NCBI GenBank assembly: GCA_933228895.1
Contig: OW121847.1
Location: 126,336,350 to 126,400,349, forward strand
Reading direction: 5' to 3'
Length of the DNA: 64,000 bases
From: Platycnemis pennipes
Taxonomy: Eukaryota > Arthropoda > Insecta > Odonata > Platycnemididae
Positions 36,201-42,200 of this stretch are shown here, piece by piece. Under the pieces are notes generated by a model that worked only from the letters and a program-made list of their open reading frames with translations, was not told the DNA's origin and ran no database searches. The position numbers were made by a program, and so were the translations under genes. Within the stretch, counting starts at the first letter, position 1, and each line of letters opens with the position of its first letter.

Positions 36201-39200
36201 CTACTACAACCTGTAGTTTCCGAGTAACTCTAATTACCGATACTCGTTGAAAGTGTCATTTTTACAGTGCGCTGTGACCTTCGCGGCCCTGTAAGTCCTT
36301 GAGGTCATGGAAAAAAAATTAACGAAAATTGGTTTTGAGCCTTACAGACATGTAGTAGTAAGTGTGTTAAATTTGAATTTTTTCTGAAATGGTGCTGCAA
36401 CAACTTTTTTAAAAATCTGGTGAAATGGTATGGAATGACCCTTTTTGAATAAGTAATGATTAAATTAAATAGTTAACCACATTTTTAACGATTAATTTTA
36501 ATCGTTAATCCCAACTATGGTCAGTAGAAATGGGCAACTAGTATGGATGCTAAATATAGACATTTGCATTGAACATCTACGCTGTTATGGTTGCTGCTGG
36601 CCCAACTGCTTTAGTTGCCCTCAATCGCCCAATCATAGCTTAAAAATGCATGAAACTAAGCCTTTTTCCAGAAAAAAATCATTCTCATGTTATTATTTGT
36701 GGCGTCTCCCATATCGTCAGCCAAATAAATGATCTTAGGAGGATATATTGTTCCATTTCTACTACTAAGACCTTGATGACAAATGGGGCGTGATTCTGCA
36801 TATTTTCCACATCATCTCCTCAAGGATTGTATGACAGCCGGGGAGTTTGGATTTACGGTGCATGAAGGGAAGAGGATTGGGGGGGGGGAAGGGGAAAGAT
36901 TCCAGTTGCAGGCATATCATTATCTATCTTACTGAGCGTGAAGGGGGGAGGAGAAAAGTGGGGACGGGTGGGGGAATGGCATTGCTGAAACAGTGACATT
37001 CCTTCCTCTTCCGGGCAACCCTGGCAGGTTCATGCAGGTGGGTGATTGGAATTGCTTCAAGTGCTGAGATTCTGAAGAGAATTTGAACTGTCATAATTCC
37101 AGGCACATGGCAGCGAGCATGGTACATATGTGCCGTCACATGTACATTTTAATCAAAAGAGAACAGTGTACACTATAGAAATGCTGGTAACAGTAAAAGC
37201 AAGAAATAACCACTCTATAAGATAAATAATGACATTAACTATGATTTCCACATTATTCAAGTCTAAATGGCATGCGGAGTTAAAAGCAGAAAATAATGGG
37301 GAGATAGTGGCATATGTAGGAGATGAATGCACTATTATTCACGCATTTCAGTTTTAATGCACTGCATTCGGCATTATGATTTGTTAGGTGTCTACGCCGG
37401 AAAAAATAGTTTTGCTGAAGCAGGTTTTTGCAGAGGTTCGTAAAAACAAATTCCATTTGTTCCTGGGGCTCGGGCCCAAAGTCCATAATTTCAAAAAATT
37501 CATATTTTCGAATATTGCCATGTATTTAGTATAGGCTTGTCATTGGGTCCGGCAGTTTTACTTTGTATAATCGAAACTTCGTATTTTAGTGGTTTGTATT
37601 ATCGAGTCTACTGTAGATTACTATGATAGCCATCTACGATAAAATTGTTGCAATTATGACGGAAATTGGGTATCATGTGATGACAGAAAAGAAATCTAGT
37701 TGGTTTAAGGGCCTTATCTGGGGTGCCATCACAGATCATAATAATGTGCACAAATTCACTATCATAACTTTTTAATTATGCTTAGGAAAGCTAAAATTTG
37801 TCTCTAAATCTACAAATGTTGTGTGGCTCTTAAAAACACCTCTAGTTGTTAGACTAAGCCCTCTTACTGTGTGCAATGTGCCTCTTGAGGAGTTTGGGTA
37901 ATTGATATTTATAGCAATAATATGAAAGTAGTACGCATGATCCCATTGCTGACTTCGAAAATTCCAAACCGCTCTAAATAATGAAACAAATAGCCTCTCA
38001 AAATGGGCCTACATACTACATAGGCCTTGTCGACCAACAGAAGGACAGATAGCTGAGTAAGGATGCTATCAGTTTATGTAATTACCTACCTTTCCTTTAC
38101 CTCAAGTCCAAAACTAAAATGGAAGGCACTGCCTTTCATCAGGGATTTGCCTTACAGGCTGGTTAAAACTAATCATAAGATGATCAAAAAATAATTAATG
38201 GCCTGAGGCATAACTCGGTGGAATTGATGCATGATGAATAGATAATTCCACTTATATGTGGAATTACTAAGTTTTGTTTTACTGCTATTCATTATCAAGA
38301 AATTGTACTTAAATGGCATATTGACAATTGCAAAGTTACTATTCAACTCAATGCATGAAAGTTTCAATTAAAGGACAAGAGTGGAGTGCACTTACTTCAA
38401 TGTGAATAAACTGCCTGAAAATGGTTTTTATGTCAAACAAACTGAGAAGAAATTAAGTTTTAGAAAGGAAGAACATTTGAAATCATTTCTTGATGGGGAT
38501 TACATATTGTTTTTTGCTTAAAATTCCTCTTAAAAATAGCATGAGTATAGGGTCAAAACCAGTTTAGGCCAAAAATAAAGTCTGAAGTACTACAAAGTAC
38601 ATAGTATTTCTGGAAAATTAAGTATGTCACAGTTGCACAAAGCCAATCTGTCAACTATCAACTTTCCTATAGTTAGTGGCCGAACATTCTTTATCTACTC
38701 CGATGCCACATCATTTCCTCACTTAATATTTTCTGGTAAAATGGGGTTCATTCATGCATGATACTGTGGAAGTTGAGCAGTTTAATATCAGGAATTTTTC
38801 ACACCTATCTTCCAAATAAAGAATATGTACATTTTTGTATCCTAATTTTCTGTGTATTACATTATATGTTGTCTCATGATGTAATATGTTAAAGTCTAGG
38901 TTGTTAGAGTATTTATTCGAGGGAAAAATGATTCATTTTTGTTATAAATGCCTTCTGGTAGTCATTTGTCTGTACTCTATCCAATAATTTAATTTCCCCT
39001 TCCATTTCTCATCATTTAAAATTTGCCTAGTGTTAAATTACTACAGCATAGTTTGTGATATGAGTTGGCCTCAACCCCATGAAAAACTGTGAGTTAAATG
39101 CAAAGGAATAATAGCCACTTTGAGGTTATATGTACTTGCATGAAGGTTAGGCATATCAGCCCCCCTTTATAAAATATCTTTGTTCATTTTCACAAATAAT

Positions 39201-42200
39201 ATACCATACATTTTTTTAAAAGTTAAATAGTCAGAATTGCCTACTTCCCAGAATACGATTTGTGATTTATAGATGTAAATTTGTAATTTTTTGTTATTTT
39301 TGTTACAGCTAAAAAAGAATGCATGAAAGAACTGGAACTGCATTATGAGGCCGAAATGGAGAAGCTTAAGAAGGAAGTTGAGAAAGAAATGCTGGAGAAA
39401 CAAAAGTCATTGGTGGATGCTGAGGTGGCTAAAATAGGAAGTAAAATGACGGAAACCAGTTCATCGCGGAAAGATTCTGATGAAAAAGTCTCCGAGGTAA
39501 ACCAGTGGTACATCATTGCCCATCATTTAAGCCAATTATCATGTAGAATTGTTGTAGAAAGTTATTATGTACTTGCTGTAGTATTTTTATGCACCTGATT
39601 ATAACATGAGAAAATCAATTGATTGCACTTGCAAAAGGGTGTATTATTTTAAGAAAATTTGTGGTTTAAATTCTATAATTTCTCTGGCATTTTTGTCTAG
39701 AATTTTGGAAAAGACATTGTTATAATGTCATTTAAATTTAAATGCCAGACCTGACCTCATCCACTGTGAAAGAGAAGTGGGCAAAAGATACCTATATTTT
39801 TTGTTGTAAAACTAATTAAAAGTTTGTCACCATGCTCCAAATAAATACTTCCAAATTCTAAGGTATCAACCCAGAGAGGATTTTATTTTTTGAAATATAT
39901 ATAAGTAACTAAAGCTGTTTTTTGCAGTTATTTAAGGAGTGCTGCAGACTGCGCGAAGAGCTCAATACCAAGGAGCAATACTGGAATCTAGAAATAGATA
40001 GAATCAAGGGAGAGGCTGAAAAGGAAAAGATTGAGAAGCTTAGAGAAAATCAAAAGGAAATAGAGGAAAGGTTAGCTCAAGAATTCCGTGAACAGTTGAA
40101 AAAAGCTGAAGCAACACGTGAGCATGCAACTAAAATGCTAAAGGAGCAGCTAGCAGCTGAACAGGTCAGTGTGAGTATCATTCATATGCTGTGGCAATAC
40201 AGCTGTGTTAGCTGTTGAGCCACATCAGGTAAGTTTGAAAGTGCAATCTCTAAATTTAAATCTTGTTGAATAAAATTTTCTTTTGAACATTTTTGGATAA
40301 TTTATGCCTTATATGGCATAAATAAGCTTTGAAAAAAGTCATGTACTGAAAGTTAATCCTAGGGTTTTTGTAACACAGCAAATACAATGAATGGGAAATA
40401 CAGTGGAACCGCGGTAGTACGAGCATGGCCTATTGTGAGTCCCCCACCATTACGAGAGATTGCAGGGGCACCATCAATCGACCATGTAAAACAATATGGT
40501 TTTTACGAGACTGTACCCCTAACCCTTTCTCACTTTCGGGTTACCTTACCTTCGCTTTTTGTCTTCCGGCTAGCTCGTTAGTTTCCTTCCACACACTCTA
40601 GCATTTTCTCCTTAAAAATTACTACTGTGGGTGCTCCTTCCTCAGCAACTAAGCACGTAAAACAAGACATGTTTTGCCTTCCTGTACTGCAAATCTCTTT
40701 TGTCAAATTTGCTCCAGCAGCTCCAACCGTTGCTTTGCTTGGATCTGCATCGGTGAAGGATAAATTGTGCCAATTTTTTAGACTGGATTAACCAGGTCAA
40801 CTGTCTTTGAATGGAGTGGGAATATTATTCTGTCTCTCATACTATGCGGCAACATCTAAATTTCAGTTCTCTTGATAAGCTAAAATCATATTTGTCAATT
40901 CCTCAGCTCAATTCCTTTCATTAATGTTTTTTCTTCGCTTGGAGGTTTAGCAAAAAGATAGTGACTTCTTTCCTTGCTGTTGTTTATCATGATCAAACAT
41001 GGTAGCCCTTGATTTCCAAAAGTTTTAACATTGTATTCAGAAGGTATTTACTAATGAAAGAAATTATAGTGTGTCATACATATTTTCTTTCATGTATGTT
41101 ATGCAATTGCATTTTCGAACATTGCCTTGCTGTGTTTTGATGATTTCAGAAGCAATGCTGGGTGAAAGAAACAATATCTGACAAAAAAAGAGGGTGATTG
41201 TAAACTACACAAACCACCGCAGAAAAACAAAAAAAGCTTCTAAGATACAAAAATGAAACATTCTCGGTCGCCCTAGCCCTAGGTGGGGTTTTAATGAATC
41301 AAGAATTAACAAGCCGATAACTTAATTGTAGTTACAGATTTGAAAGAAAAACAAGTATAATCAATCACAAACTATAATAAGTAAATACGAGTTTACTTTT
41401 TACCACCTGCACTGATGACAAATGTAAACTGCAACACATTCACAATATGACATTTAGTTTTTTGTAGTAGGTATTGATTATTTACTGCCCCACTGATGTT
41501 ATTGATTGACATTGGAAACCCCTTAGGCAGTGTAAATAGGCAAGATTGTATCTACTTAACATATTACTACAGCTCGCCTTATGCCTGCATCCCTGCAATG
41601 CAAAGCCCCAGCCAAAGCCACAGCTCACCTTATAAAATTCTGTGATTTCTTTCTGTTGAATGCATTATTCATTCTGTTGTAGTCATTATCTTATTCAGTT
41701 TCTATTTTATTTTTAGGCTGCATTTCTGCAAAAATATGAAGACAAGCTACATGAATACAGCTTAAAGGTCAAATCCCAATCATCTAGAACCATAGGAACA
41801 TCTCCTCCTAGACATTTTCATCATGAAGTGAATACCATATCCAAAGATGATTTGGAAAGGCATCTGAAGGAAAAAGAGAAGGAAATGGAGGAAAAATTGC
41901 AGAAGGAGATAGAGGAAGTGGGAAGAAGAGCTAGACTGGAGGCAGAATCCCTTTATTCAGGCAATCTGGATGTATTTCGAAAACTAATGGAAGCTAAGAC
42001 TTCAGAAGTGGAAGAAATTAGATCAGCTATGGCTATGGAAAGGAATCGCCTCAAAGCTGCCCTTGTTGAAGCTAGAGCTGTTGCTGCTGGTGCAGAAGAA
42101 ATAAAAGCTAAAGAAGAGGCAAGGGGAGAATTGATCCAGTTAAAGGAAGGAGAAATCAGTATACTAAAACAACAAATTGCTCAATTGACGAAGGAGCTGG

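Larger units (their letters stand above)
32596..36441. mobile_element. 3.8-kb element with about 750-bp terminal inverted repeats
   Basis: Left arm 32596-33348 and right arm about 35690-36441 are nearly identical inverted copies, beginning GGGTCATTCCATACCATTTC and ending inside near ATAATTAAATGTTGC. Differences are scattered single changes (ACGTACAGG against CTTACAGG). The flanks share only TTTT, so the target duplication is unclear and I do not assign a superfamily. No transposase is visible in the 2.3-kb middle, which carries two later MITE insertions and a run of about 20 G (33356-33376). Confidence 0.85.
31107..39308. other. CEP152 intron 11 (8.2 kb)
   Basis: The intron holds repeat R copy 2 (minus), the 3.8-kb long-inverted-repeat element with two nested MITEs, and repeat R copy 3. 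37620-39308 shows nothing I can support. Confidence 0.65.

Noticed and set aside
40401..40620. A pogo-like MITE starting CAGTGGAACCGCGG
   Set aside because: Only one end is visible; without a second terminus or target duplication it is mentioned under intron 13 only.
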